From an uncultured Prevotellaceae bacterium (lineage in GTDB: Bacteria > Bacteroidota > Bacteroidia > Bacteroidales > Bacteroidaceae): a stretch of 64,000 bases of DNA. Both the position numbers and the translations under genes were made by a program. Below the pieces are notes generated by a model. That model searched no databases, was not told where the DNA came from, and was given only the letters and a program-made list of their open reading frames with translations. The DNA lies in contig CACXQL010000002.1 of NCBI GenBank assembly GCA_902769805.1, positions 1-64,000 of the forward strand, written 5' to 3'. Every line of letters starts with the position of its first letter. The first letter of the stretch is position 1. Below are positions 20,664-29,005 of this stretch, one piece after another.

Positions 20664-20758
20664 AGTTTTAAAGTATTAACAAAGTGGTTTATTGTTGCAT
20701 TGTGGAACAAATTAAAAGTCCCCTTCTTTTGCAGATTAATTTGAAATTTATCTATTAA

Positions 20759-20790
20759 TTTGTATTATATGGGGGTTTTTTGTACCTTTG
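20759..20790 (+). promoter_or_regulatory. Promoter of the GH10 xylanase
   Basis: TTTG (20759-20762), 20-bp spacer, TACCTTTG (20783-20790), leaving a 5' leader of about 40 bases before the ATG at 20835. Confidence 0.75.
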
Positions 20791-20834
20791 TAGCCGATAT
20801 AATAGTTTATTTAAATAATCATCAAATATATATT

Positions 20835-22706
20835 ATGAAGAAACTATATTTATTTTTATTGCTTACAGCCAGTCCTTCTATCTTGACGACTATGGCTCAG
20901 GAACATTTCGAGTTGGGCAAACCCAATGACGACAACTACCGATATTTGGATAATTATCAGGATCTCAAGAAATATATTGACTACTCCAAATACCCAAACT
21001 TCAAACTAGGTGCTGGAACAACTGCTAACAGCTATGTCAATAATTCCACGTATCGGAAAATGATTAGCAACAATTTCACAGAGACTGTCGCAGGTAATGC
21101 GATGAAGATGGCTAGTTGTGTTAATGATAATGGTAACATGAACTTCACAATAGTGAAGAACTATGTGAAAGCTGCTACCGATGCAGGTCTTAATGTCTAT
21201 GGTCACACCCTCGCCTGGCACTCACAGCAACCTGTTGGTTGGTTAAAGAAACTTTTAGCAGATAAGCCAGATCCCAATGCTGAGGAAGTATGGACAGCGG
21301 TCGCCAACGAAGACTTCCGTAAATACACAAGCTTTAATCACTGGAAAGCTGACGAAGCCGAGAACGGCTACAAAATTTCTGTCGATGCCACTAATGGGCT
21401 TAAGGTAATGACAGAGAAATCAATGCCTTGGCAGATACAGTTTGTCGTGATGGAGAACATCCCTCTTAAAGCAGGCAAGACTTTCAAAATGACGATGGAT
21501 GTGAAAGGGTCTAATGAAGGGCAATTGGATGGACATCTCGGAGACTGGACTAGTAACAACGACAGGGATGACCAAACAGGTACAAGTGTTAGCGTTTCTT
21601 TCACTACTGAATGGCAGAGTGTAGAAGTCAGCGTCATTCCAACTATGGATACTAACTTCTTGCTGTTGCATGTTCCTAATTATGTGGGTGACATCTATAT
21701 CAAGAACATCAAGTTTGAGGGCTATCAAGCACCAACAGTTCCTCTGACACCTGAGGAACGTCACGATGTCCTCGTTGAGGTTATGGATAAGTGGATCAAA
21801 GGTATGATGGAAGCCTGCGGCGGTAAAGTTAAGGGCTGGGATCTCGTCAACGAAGCCCTCTATGGTGACGGTAATGATGGCGAAGGCAACTATGTTTTGC
21901 AGAGTTCTAAGCAAAAAGATAGTGGCTCCTGGGATGTCGGTGGTTCCAATTTCTTCTGGCAGGATTATATGGGCGATCTGGAGTATGTACGTCAAGCTTG
22001 TCGTCTGGCTCGCCAATATGGTCCAGAAGATATTAAGCTCTTCATCAACGACTATAATCTGGAATCTGATTGGGATGACAACAAGAAGCTGAAGTCGCTT
22101 ATCAACTGGATAAAGAAATGGGAGGCTGATGGTGTCACCAAGATTGATGGTATCGGCACACAGATGCACATCAGTTGCTTTGAAAACTCAAGTATTCAGA
22201 ATAATATCAAACAGCATATCACCAATATGTTTCAGCTCATGGCTGCATCTGGCAAACTTGTTCGTGTTAGTGAGATGGATATGGGCTATGTCCGCGGTTC
22301 TAATCGATGGGGAAGTTCCATCAAGACCAGTCAACTGACAGAAGCGGAGCATAAGAAGATGGCGGATTTCTACGAGTGGATTATCAAGGAGTACTTCCGT
22401 ATCATTCCGCCAGAACAGCAATGGGGCATCTGTCAGTGGTGTACTACCGACTCTAACAGCGGATGGCGTGGTGGTGAACCTGTTGGTATTTGGGACCTCA
22501 ATAACTACCGCAAGCATGTATATGCGGGTTTCGTACGTGGATTGAATGGAGGTGAGCCCACTGGTATTAACAGTATTAAGACCGATAATACTTTAGACAC
22601 CTCAAAAGGCATCTATAACCTGAACGGTATGCGCATGTCAACAACATCACTTGAGGATCTTCCTTCAGGCCTCTACATCGTAAACGGCAAGAAGGTGGTT
22701 AAATAA
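20835..22706 (+). CDS. Secreted GH10 endo-1,4-beta-xylanase with inserted carbohydrate-binding module
   Basis: A 623-residue exported xylanase. The signal peptide ends near MAQ (about residue 22). The GH10 barrel starts around 30 and is broken after HTLAWHSQQP by a beta-rich insert (about 153-297) that looks like a CBM4/22-type xylan-binding module; the barrel resumes with the acid/base E340 in WDLVNEAL and nucleophile E480 in RVSEMDMGY. The C terminus, about 40 residues ending in GLYIVNGKKVVK, resembles a type IX secretion tail. The start is the ATG at 20835, which gives the signal peptide and follows the promoter. All catalytic residues are present. Transcribed alone and ended by the terminator at 22719-22755. 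Confidence 0.94.
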   Translation: MKKLYLFLLLTASPSILTTMAQEHFELGKPNDDNYRYLDNYQDLKKYIDYSKYPNFKLGAGTTANSYVNNSTYRKMISNNFTETVAGNAMKMASCVNDNGNMNFTIVKNYVKAATDAGLNVYGHTLAWHSQQPVGWLKKLLADKPDPNAEEVWTAVANEDFRKYTSFNHWKADEAENGYKISVDATNGLKVMTEKSMPWQIQFVVMENIPLKAGKTFKMTMDVKGSNEGQLDGHLGDWTSNNDRDDQTGTSVSVSFTTEWQSVEVSVIPTMDTNFLLLHVPNYVGDIYIKNIKFEGYQAPTVPLTPEERHDVLVEVMDKWIKGMMEACGGKVKGWDLVNEALYGDGNDGEGNYVLQSSKQKDSGSWDVGGSNFFWQDYMGDLEYVRQACRLARQYGPEDIKLFINDYNLESDWDDNKKLKSLINWIKKWEADGVTKIDGIGTQMHISCFENSSIQNNIKQHITNMFQLMAASGKLVRVSEMDMGYVRGSNRWGSSIKTSQLTEAEHKKMADFYEWIIKEYFRIIPPEQQWGICQWCTTDSNSGWRGGEPVGIWDLNNYRKHVYAGFVRGLNGGEPTGINSIKTDNTLDTSKGIYNLNGMRMSTTSLEDLPSGLYIVNGKKVVK

Positions 22707-22718
22707 GAAATAAATCGG

Positions 22719-22755
22719 AAAAACCAAGAGAAAATTTGATTTTCTCTTGGTTTTT
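22719..22755 (+). terminator. Terminator of the xylanase gene
   Basis: A perfect 17-bp stem (AAAAACCAAGAGAAAAT with ATTTTCTCTTGGTTTTT) around a 3-base loop, ending in a T run. Being flanked by A and T runs it could work on both strands. A TATCTTTG box (22770-22777) lies just after it. Confidence 0.9.
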
Positions 22756-22830
22756 CGCTCGATTTGCATTATCTTTGCACGATGTTTTTGAAAAGGCTGA
22801 CTCAAAACCGTCAAAAACGGAATTCAACGA

Positions 22831-22941
22831 ATGGACAGTGGACAGTAGGACAGTACTTTTTCCGAAACTCTATGCGTACGTGCGCATATACGTACGCATA
22901 AAAAGTTCATAATATTACTGTCCTACTGTCCTACTGTCCAT
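22831..22941. repeat. Nested 111-bp inverted repeat built from GGACAGT heptamers
   Basis: The left arm (22831-22855) is three GGACAGT units after AT; the right arm (22916-22941) is its reverse complement except for one missing A. Centred inside is a second perfect 11-bp inverted repeat, TATGCGTACGT/ACGTACGCATA (22871-22901), with many GTAC steps. As RNA the whole could fold into one long hairpin; as DNA it could extrude a cruciform. Confidence 0.75.
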
Positions 22942-22987
22942 AACAATATAGATACAGATAATAGAGATACCCCCTACCTGTCGTATA

Positions 22988-23070
22988 GATAGGCGGCACC
23001 TATCGCATGGACAGCCCGTACCTATCGACCCGTTTGCTTGGGGGTATCGACCCGATAGGAGGCACCTATC
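22988..23070. repeat. Pair of GATAGG-CCTATC hairpins
   Basis: GATAGG(C/A)GGCACCTATC occurs at 22988-23004 and 23054-23070, each a 6-bp stem with a 5-base loop, differing in one loop base. Between them CCTATCG (23021-23027) faces CGATAGG (23053-23059), and the block TATCGACCCG occurs twice. Confidence 0.65.
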
Positions 23071-23088
23071 TCTGCGTGAAAGAAAAGT

Positions 23089-23123
23089 AAGAGGGCGGCA
23101 CTTTGATGAAGAGCCGCCCTCTT
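23089..23123 (-). terminator. Terminator behind the small-protein gene
   Basis: An 11-bp stem AAGAGGGCGGC/GCCGCCCTCTT. Read on the minus strand it is followed by a T-rich run (complement of 23077-23089), placing it at the end of the transcript from the leucine-rich protein and the 40-residue protein. Confidence 0.65.
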
Positions 23124-23144
23124 TATGGAATAATGGAATGTGCA

Positions 23145-23267
23145 TCAGATAATCAGGGTAGGATTCTCAATCTCTTCCTTGTCCTGTAAGGAACTACCTA
23201 TCAAAAGACTTGCCTTGACATGATATTTTACTATTTCCGTCTGGGGAACAATATATTGTTTCTTCAT
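23145..23267 (-). CDS. 40-residue small protein downstream of the leucine-rich surface protein
   Basis: A short frame starting at ATG 23267 (a second ATG two codons upstream at 23273 is possible) and ending at TGA 23145-23147. The product begins MKKQYIVPQTEIVKYHV, continues KASLLIGSSLQD, and ends in an acidic stretch (DKEEIEN) and PTLII. It has no clear membrane helix. The start MKK-x-Y-x-x-P is a pattern I recall from short Prevotella and Bacteroides hypotheticals, but no family name can be given. It lies 25 bp after the leucine-rich gene on the same strand and before the hairpin at 23089-23123, so it is probably co-transcribed. Function unknown; a peptide signal or precursor is possible. 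Confidence 0.6.
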   Translation of the reverse strand: MKKQYIVPQTEIVKYHVKASLLIGSSLQDKEEIENPTLII

Positions 23268-23292
23268 TATCATAAAGGTTAAAGGTTAATGG

Positions 23293-25182
23293 TTAGCGAT
23301 TAAAGACTACTTTCTTACCGTTCACGATATACAAGCCCTTTGTAGGATGCTCAACACGGCGAGCATTGAGGTCATAATACTTCAATTCTTCAATTTTTCC
23401 ATTCTTCAATTCTACAGATGTCGTGTCCTCATCAATGCCGTAGAAGTCACGTGATTCACCAGAGGCGACCCTAATGTATGCCTTGTTGGCAGGAATGGTG
23501 ACACTGCTGCCCACCTTATAGAATCCCAGACCGTTTGTCAAGTTCGCCAGTGCATAGTAGGTATAGCCACTCTCCTGTGTCACTGCCGTATTGCTGCCCA
23601 ACAAGGAATTGTCCGTATAGTCGCCTGTACTTGCCGTTGATGTGTAAGCCAACGTAATACCAGATGTCGTAGAACACAATACCACAGCCTCACCAGCCTT
23701 AATAATCTTGCTGCCTGTATTTGTCAGTGTGATGGAGGAGCCATCTGATGTCACCTTATACACCGTTGTATTGGCATCCACCTGCACATTGGCATTACTG
23801 TTATAGTAGGTTGACCAGTTCGCGCCATCTGCAGATGCAGTGGTCAGTGCGGCAGGGTCAGGTATCTCCTCTATGTCCGCCGCATAGGAAGACCAGTTTG
23901 CTTTGTAATAATCCACTCTGTCGCTCAATACATATATCTTCCTGTCAGATTTATTTAGCATGAAAGCATTATCCCCAAGTTCTACAGATGATGCATAGCA
24001 ATATACGGAAGATAAGTTTTCACATAGAAAGAAAGCATCAGATCCAATTGTTGTCACGCTGCAAGGGATATCTACTGAAGTTAAACCACATTGATAGAAA
24101 GCATCAGATCCAATTGTTGTCACGCTGCAAGGGATATCTACTGAAGTTAAACCACATTTGTAGAATGCATTGTTTCCAATAGTCGTCAAGCCGTTGGGAA
24201 TAGTCACCGAGGTCAGGTTGCTGCACTCATTGAATACATAATCACCAATACTCGTCACACTGTTGGGAATGGAAATTGAAGTCAGACCACTGCATTCAAA
24301 AAAGACACTATTGCCGATTCTCGTTACACCATCCTCGATAATAACCGTTTTGATATTATTTAATATGGCATACCATGGTGGAACTAACGTGTCAAACCAT
24401 GGTTGTAATGAAGGATCAATATAATCCGCCATCGCCCCATTGCCGCCACCTGCTTTCTTACTGATGGTCATCGTGCCGCTGGGATACTGACCACCGGCAT
24501 AAAACATCACATCAGTATCGCCAGACGTCCAGGTGGTTACCATTTCCACAAAATTGCAGTGATAGTTGGCGTAGGGGAATCTTTCGTTCCAAGCATCGAT
24601 ACCATCCACATAGACGGTCACTCCCGACTGGAAGGATGTGCTTTCAAGTGTCAGCGTAGTGGGATCGGTGACGTACATCACCACTGACGCCAGCGAATTG
24701 CAGGCATCGAAGGAATGTCCACAGATTGTGGTCACAGTGGAAGGAATCGTCACTGATGTCAGTCCCGTACTGCTAAAGGCATAATTATGGATCGTCGTCA
24801 GACCTTCGGGTAGCGTAATGCTGCTCAGGCTCGTGCAACTGTTGAAGGCATCGTGACCGATAGCCTCTAATTTGCTTCCCTCCTCGAAAGTAACATCCTG
24901 CAGAGCTTTATGGTTATAGAATACATAGTTACCGATGTAGGTAATACCGCTCCCGATAACCAGGTGCTGGATGCTGTTCTTGTAAGATTCCCAAGGACGG
25001 ATAGAGTTCATTTCTGCATTACCCATATTACCGTCACCATTGCCAGCGGTGATGGTAAGCGTCTGCGTTGCCGTGACATACGCCCATGTGAAACGACTTA
25101 ATGTCGCACCATCATCTGCCCACGTCATAGAGGGGGCAAGTAATGTGAACATTGTCACAAAGATCGGTAATAATCTCTTCAT
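23293..25182 (-). CDS. BspA-like leucine-rich repeat surface protein
   Basis: A 629-residue exported protein: signal peptide of about 22 residues (ending TWA), then two blocks of LRR_5/BspA-type repeats of about 22-23 residues (consensus L-T-S-V-T-I-P-x-x-V-T-T-I-G-x-x-A-F), roughly 65-200 and 285-410. A further beta-rich domain of about 170 residues follows, then a tail ending GLYIVNGKKVVFNR, nearly identical to the tail of the neighbouring xylanase. BspA proteins are adhesins of oral and gut Bacteroidota; binding partner unknown. One 22-residue repeat is duplicated almost exactly at DNA level (24031-24158). The small 40-residue gene follows. Confidence 0.9.
   Translation of the reverse strand: MKRLLPIFVTMFTLLAPSMTWADDGATLSRFTWAYVTATQTLTITAGNGDGNMGNAEMNSIRPWESYKNSIQHLVIGSGITYIGNYVFYNHKALQDVTFEEGSKLEAIGHDAFNSCTSLSSITLPEGLTTIHNYAFSSTGLTSVTIPSTVTTICGHSFDACNSLASVVMYVTDPTTLTLESTSFQSGVTVYVDGIDAWNERFPYANYHCNFVEMVTTWTSGDTDVMFYAGGQYPSGTMTISKKAGGGNGAMADYIDPSLQPWFDTLVPPWYAILNNIKTVIIEDGVTRIGNSVFFECSGLTSISIPNSVTSIGDYVFNECSNLTSVTIPNGLTTIGNNAFYKCGLTSVDIPCSVTTIGSDAFYQCGLTSVDIPCSVTTIGSDAFFLCENLSSVYCYASSVELGDNAFMLNKSDRKIYVLSDRVDYYKANWSSYAADIEEIPDPAALTTASADGANWSTYYNSNANVQVDANTTVYKVTSDGSSITLTNTGSKIIKAGEAVVLCSTTSGITLAYTSTASTGDYTDNSLLGSNTAVTQESGYTYYALANLTNGLGFYKVGSSVTIPANKAYIRVASGESRDFYGIDEDTTSVELKNGKIEELKYYDLNARRVEHPTKGLYIVNGKKVVFNR
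24031..24158. repeat. 66-bp direct tandem duplication inside the leucine-rich gene
   Basis: Two copies offset by exactly 66 bp (22 codons), identical over about 62 bp (24031-24092 and 24097-24158), coding the repeat GLTSVDIPCSVTTIGSDAF. The identity at silent sites marks a recent in-frame duplication of one leucine-rich unit. Confidence 0.9.
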
Positions 25183-25210
25183 ATAATTAGAGGTTTTAAG
25201 TTTCTGTGTG

Positions 25211-25241
25211 CAAAATTACGAAAAGTCGAGAGCAGAACAAA
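25211..25241 (-). promoter_or_regulatory. Promoter of the leucine-rich protein gene
   Basis: Minus strand TAATTTTG (complement of 25211-25218) with TTTG (complement of 25238-25241) 19 bp upstream; 28 bp before the ATG. Confidence 0.75.
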
Positions 25242-25346
25242 AGATTTTAATCTTTTTTATGCCGAGACAGAGTAAGTTCGGCGAAGCCAAAGTTACAAAA
25301 ACGGGGAAAGTACATAATCGTTATAGGGGATTTTTTCGTTATTACC

Positions 25347-25378
25347 TTTGGTAATATGAGATATTTTATGTAATTTTG
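25347..25378 (+). promoter_or_regulatory. Promoter of purU-his cluster
   Basis: TTTG (25347-25350), 20-bp spacer, TAATTTTG (25371-25378). The ATG at 25411 lies 32 bp further; a TTG at 25387 in the same frame would leave almost no leader, which favours the ATG. Confidence 0.75.
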
Positions 25379-25410
25379 CACACTAATTGAATGAAATAGA
25401 AATTACAGAA

Positions 25411-26277
25411 ATGAAGAAACCAACAGCCATATTGCTTCTGCACTGTCCTGACCAACAGGGAATCATCTCAGAAGTAACACGCTTTATCACTGATAATCAA
25501 GGTAATATCGTATACCTCGACCAGTATGTAGACAAACAGGACGGTATGTTTTTTATGCGTATCGAATGGGAACTGGAGAATTTCCTGATTCCTCAGGAAA
25601 AGATACAGGAATATATTAACACCCTCTATGCCCAACGCTACCAGATGACGTGTAAGTTGTATTTCAGCGACAAACGTCCTCGTATGGCTATCTTTGTATC
25701 AAAGATGAGTCACTGTCTGTACGACCTCCTTGCCCGTTGGAAGGCAGGAGAATGGGAGATTGACATCCCCTGTATCGTCTCCAACCACGAGGACCTGCGC
25801 TATGTTGCCGAACAATTCAATATCCCCTACTACGTCTTCAGCATTAAGAAAGACCACTCTAACAAAGCTGAGGTGGAGGCTGCGGAGATGGAACTGTTGC
25901 GGAAGAACGAGGTGACATTCATCGTCCTTGCCCGTTATATGCAGATCATTAGTGACGAGATGATTGCTGCCTATCCGAACCATATCATCAATATCCACCA
26001 CTCTTTCCTGCCTGCCTTTGTGGGTGCCAAGCCCTACCATCAGGCATGGGAGCGCGGCGTGAAGATTATCGGTGCTACCAGCCACTATGTGACAGCTGAA
26101 CTGGATGCAGGTCCTATCATTGAACAGGATGTGACACGTATCACACATAAAGATACGCCTGAGAGTCTGGTACTGAAAGGTAAGGATTTGGAGAAGATTG
26201 TGCTCTCTCACGCGGTGTCAAAGCATATCCAGCGTAAGATTCTGACATATAAGAACAAGACGATTATATTCAGTTGA
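25411..26277 (+). CDS. purU: Formyltetrahydrofolate deformylase
   Basis: A 288-residue enzyme hydrolysing 10-formyl-tetrahydrofolate to formate and tetrahydrofolate, supplying formate for purine synthesis and balancing the one-carbon pool. An N-terminal ACT domain (about 1-80, LLLHCPDQQGIISEV) is joined to a formyltransferase fold with the catalytic segments NIHHSFLPAF and DAGPIIEQD. Family length. The start is the ATG at 25411. It precedes the histidine genes with a 12-bp gap; histidine synthesis draws on the purine ring and one-carbon pool, a plausible reason for the pairing. Confidence 0.94.
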   Translation: MKKPTAILLLHCPDQQGIISEVTRFITDNQGNIVYLDQYVDKQDGMFFMRIEWELENFLIPQEKIQEYINTLYAQRYQMTCKLYFSDKRPRMAIFVSKMSHCLYDLLARWKAGEWEIDIPCIVSNHEDLRYVAEQFNIPYYVFSIKKDHSNKAEVEAAEMELLRKNEVTFIVLARYMQIISDEMIAAYPNHIINIHHSFLPAFVGAKPYHQAWERGVKIIGATSHYVTAELDAGPIIEQDVTRITHKDTPESLVLKGKDLEKIVLSHAVSKHIQRKILTYKNKTIIFS

Positions 26278-26289
26278 AAGTTGTAAGTG

Positions 26290-26880
26290 ATGAACGTAGC
26301 CATAGTTAAATATAACGCAGGTAACGTCTACTCGGTAGTGAATGCCCTGAAGCGACTGGGTATTGAACCGCTGTTGACGGATGATACCGGACAACTTTCT
26401 AAAGCTGACCGTGTGGTATTCCCCGGACAGGGGGAGGCACGTGGTGCAATGGAGTATCTGAAGGCACGCCGCCTTGATGAGATCATCCGCAACCTTCGCC
26501 AGCCCGTCCTGGGCATCTGCATCGGGCAACAGTTACTCTGTAAACACTCAGAGGAGGGTGATGTCGACTGTATTGGAGTCTTCGATGCGGAAGTGAAACG
26601 TTTCCAGCCCCATCAGCATGAGGACAAGGTTCCATGTATGGGATGGAATGTTATAGAAGAGAGAGGTAATAAGCTCCTTAAGGGATTAGGCGAACATCCG
26701 TATGTCTATTTCGTACACAGTTACTATGTGCCCTTATGTGAGGACACAGCAGCTGTTACTGACTACATCCTGCCCTACTCTGCCGCTATGCATCGCGATA
26801 ATTTCTATGCCTGCCAGTTCCACCCCGAGAAGAGTGGTAAGGTAGGAGAACAAATTCTAAGGAATTTTCTTGAACTATGA
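26290..26880 (+). CDS. hisH: Imidazole glycerol phosphate synthase, glutamine amidotransferase subunit
   Basis: A 196-residue class I glutaminase that feeds ammonia to HisF. The nucleophile Cys lies in LGICIGQQLL and the triad His-Glu in FHPEKSG. Start is the ATG at 26290, where the family N terminus begins; a GTG one codon before is less likely. The stop overlaps the hisA ATG (ATGA), giving translational coupling. Confidence 0.96.
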   Translation: MNVAIVKYNAGNVYSVVNALKRLGIEPLLTDDTGQLSKADRVVFPGQGEARGAMEYLKARRLDEIIRNLRQPVLGICIGQQLLCKHSEEGDVDCIGVFDAEVKRFQPHQHEDKVPCMGWNVIEERGNKLLKGLGEHPYVYFVHSYYVPLCEDTAAVTDYILPYSAAMHRDNFYACQFHPEKSGKVGEQILRNFLEL

Positions 26881-27608
26881 ACTCAATAGAACTGATTCCT
26901 GCCATCGACATCATCAACGGTCAGTGTGTCCGACTGACGAAGGGTGACTATGACCAGAAGACCGTCTATCATGACTCTCCTGCCGATGTGGCATGTGAGT
27001 TTGAAGAGATTGGTTTTCAGCGTCTGCATATCGTTGACCTCGATGGCGCGAAATCGAAGCACATCGTCAACTGTTCTGTGCTCCGTCGTGTCACGACAGA
27101 GACACACCTTGTGGTTGACTTCGGAGGAGGTATCAAGACAGATGAGGATATCGAGAAAGCCTTCGACAACGGGGCTGCAATGGTGACTATCGGTTCTATT
27201 GCCGTCACACAACCAGAACTCTTTATGGGGTGGATGGAGAAATACGGCAGTGAACGTCTCATCCTCGGAGCCGATGTGCGTAACGGAAAGATCAGTATCA
27301 ACGGATGGAAGGAAGACTCCACAGAGGACTTGCTTCCCTTCCTGAGAAAATATATCGACGCAGGTGTGAAGAACGTGCTCTGTACGGAGATATCCAAAGA
27401 CGGCACCCTGCAAGGACCTGCCATCGAACTATACCAACGGGTGATGGAGACTTACCCAGATATACATCTCATTGCCAGTGGTGGCGTGTCCTGTATTGAT
27501 GATATCAAAGCACTCGACAAGGCTGGCATCCCTGCTGTGGTCTTCGGCAAAGCTATCTATGAAGGTAAAATAAACTTGAAAGAACTATGGGACTGGCAAA
27601 ACGCATAA
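26877..27608 (+). CDS. hisA: ProFAR isomerase
   Basis: A 243-residue (beta/alpha)8 barrel isomerising phosphoribosylformimino-AICAR phosphate, step four of histidine synthesis. The N-terminal [19 protein letters not shown] strand carries the catalytic Asp, and the second half-barrel has the matching phosphate-binding ASGGVS block. It overlaps hisH by 4 bp and hisF by 22 bp. Confidence 0.96.
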   Translation: MNSIELIPAIDIINGQCVRLTKGDYDQKTVYHDSPADVACEFEEIGFQRLHIVDLDGAKSKHIVNCSVLRRVTTETHLVVDFGGGIKTDEDIEKAFDNGAAMVTIGSIAVTQPELFMGWMEKYGSERLILGADVRNGKISINGWKEDSTEDLLPFLRKYIDAGVKNVLCTEISKDGTLQGPAIELYQRVMETYPDIHLIASGGVSCIDDIKALDKAGIPAVVFGKAIYEGKINLKELWDWQNA

Positions 27609-28345
27609 TACCCTGTCTGGACGTGAAAGACGGTGAGACAGTGAAGGGGACGAACTTTGTCAACCTCCGTTCTGCCGGTGACCCTGTGGAACTGGGTAAG
27701 ATATATAGTGAACAAGGTGCAGATGAACTAGTATTCCTTGATATCACCGCCTCTTTCGAGGGTCGTAAGACCTTCACGGAAATGGTAACGAAGGTGGCAG
27801 AGACACTGAACATCCCCTTTACAGTGGGAGGAGGCATCAACGAACTGGTTGACGTGGAGCGACTATTATACGCTGGAGCTGACAAGGTAAGTGTTAACAG
27901 CGCAGCCATCCGACATCCAGAACTCATCGATGAGATCACAACCCGTTTCGGTAGTCAGGTATGTGTCTGTGCCATCGATGCCCGTCTCGATGAAGACGGC
28001 TGGCACTGTTACCTGAAAGGCGGACGCGAACGGACAGAACGAGGACTCTTTGAATGGGCTCATGAGGTACAGGAGCGTGGTGCAGGCGAGATACTTTTCA
28101 CTTCGATGAACCATGACGGTACAAAAAACGGTTATGCCAATGAAGCTCTGCGTGAACTTGCCGACAACCTCTCCATCCCTGTCATTGCCAGTGGCGGAGC
28201 AGGCAAACGGGAACATTTCCGTGATGTCTTTCTCGAAGGACATGCCGACGCCGCCCTTGCTGCCAGTGTCTTTCATTTCGGAGAGATACCTGTGCCGGAA
28301 CTGAAGAAATACTTAGCTAACGAAGGAATTAACGTAAGATTATGA
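27587..28345 (+). CDS. hisF: Imidazole glycerol phosphate synthase, cyclase subunit
   Basis: A 252-residue (beta/alpha)8 barrel that closes the imidazole ring and releases AICAR. The first strand [10 protein letters not shown] and the phosphate-binding GGGIN and ASGGAG loops are typical. The chosen ATG lies inside the end of hisA (22-bp overlap), and the stop overlaps the hisIE ATG. A heterodimer with HisH is expected. Confidence 0.97.
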   Translation: MGLAKRIIPCLDVKDGETVKGTNFVNLRSAGDPVELGKIYSEQGADELVFLDITASFEGRKTFTEMVTKVAETLNIPFTVGGGINELVDVERLLYAGADKVSVNSAAIRHPELIDEITTRFGSQVCVCAIDARLDEDGWHCYLKGGRERTERGLFEWAHEVQERGAGEILFTSMNHDGTKNGYANEALRELADNLSIPVIASGGAGKREHFRDVFLEGHADAALAASVFHFGEIPVPELKKYLANEGINVRL

Positions 28346-28995
28346 AGATAGATTTCAAGAAGATGGGTGGACTGGTACCTGCCATCATCCAAGATGCGAC
28401 GACCAGAAACGTGCTGATGCTGGGATTCATGAATGAGGAAGCCTACCAGAAGACCGTTGAGACAGGGCATGTGACTTTCTGGAGCCGTACGCGTCAGACA
28501 CTATGGACGAAGGGAGAGACCTCTGGTCATTTCCTCAATCTGGTCGATATGAAGGTAGACTGTGATAATGATACACTATTGGTAAAGGTACATCCCATCG
28601 GTCCCACCTGTCATACTGGCACCGATACCTGTTGGGGCGAGGAGAATAAGATGGAAGATAATCCCCTACTCTTTCTCACAGAGTTGCAGGACTTCATCAA
28701 CAAGCGTAAGGAGGAGATGCCCGAAGGCTCATATACCACCAAACTCTTTCATGACGGTATCAACAAGATTGCCCAGAAAGTGGGTGAAGAGGCTTTGGAG
28801 ACTGTCATTGAGGCAACCAACGGTACAAGTGAACACCTGATCTATGAAGCCAGCGACCTCCTCTATCACCTGATTGTACTTCTGGCAGAGAAAGGTATGC
28901 GTATCGAAGATGTAGCTACAGAACTGCACAAGCGTCATGACCCTGACTGGGATAGGAAACGCAGAGAGGCAAAAGCAAATGGAACAATGAAATAG
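28342..28995 (+). CDS. hisIE: Bifunctional phosphoribosyl-AMP cyclohydrolase / phosphoribosyl-ATP pyrophosphohydrolase
   Basis: A 217-residue fusion doing steps two and three of histidine synthesis. The HisI part (about 1-105) has the metal-binding Asp/Cys block [12 protein letters not shown] and [12 protein letters not shown]; the HisE part (about 115-210) is a helical MazG-like pyrophosphohydrolase ([10 protein letters not shown]). The fusion is common. hisG, hisD, hisC and hisB are not in the window, so the pathway is split over two loci. Last his gene; ftsE follows after 10 bp. Confidence 0.95.
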   Translation: MKIDFKKMGGLVPAIIQDATTRNVLMLGFMNEEAYQKTVETGHVTFWSRTRQTLWTKGETSGHFLNLVDMKVDCDNDTLLVKVHPIGPTCHTGTDTCWGEENKMEDNPLLFLTELQDFINKRKEEMPEGSYTTKLFHDGINKIAQKVGEEALETVIEATNGTSEHLIYEASDLLYHLIVLLAEKGMRIEDVATELHKRHDPDWDRKRREAKANGTMK

Positions 28996-29005
28996 TATTG
29001 AAGTT

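Larger units (their letters stand above)
22756..23144. other. Gene-poor stretch filled with inverted repeats
   Basis: No convincing gene was found here. The stretch holds a TATCTTTG box at 22770-22777, a 111-bp nested inverted repeat (22831-22941), two copies of a short hairpin (22988-23004 and 23054-23070) and a G/C-rich hairpin (23089-23123). A 39-codon frame at 22782-22901 is judged a by-product of the repeats. Confidence 0.6.

Noticed and set aside
22782..22901. A 39-residue frame starting right after the TATCTTTG box
   Set aside because: It is built almost wholly from the heptamer repeat and the palindrome, and its start would lie on the transcription start site.
24031..24158. CRISPR-like direct repeat
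   Set aside because: The repeats are contiguous, in frame and code a leucine-rich unit; there are no spacers.
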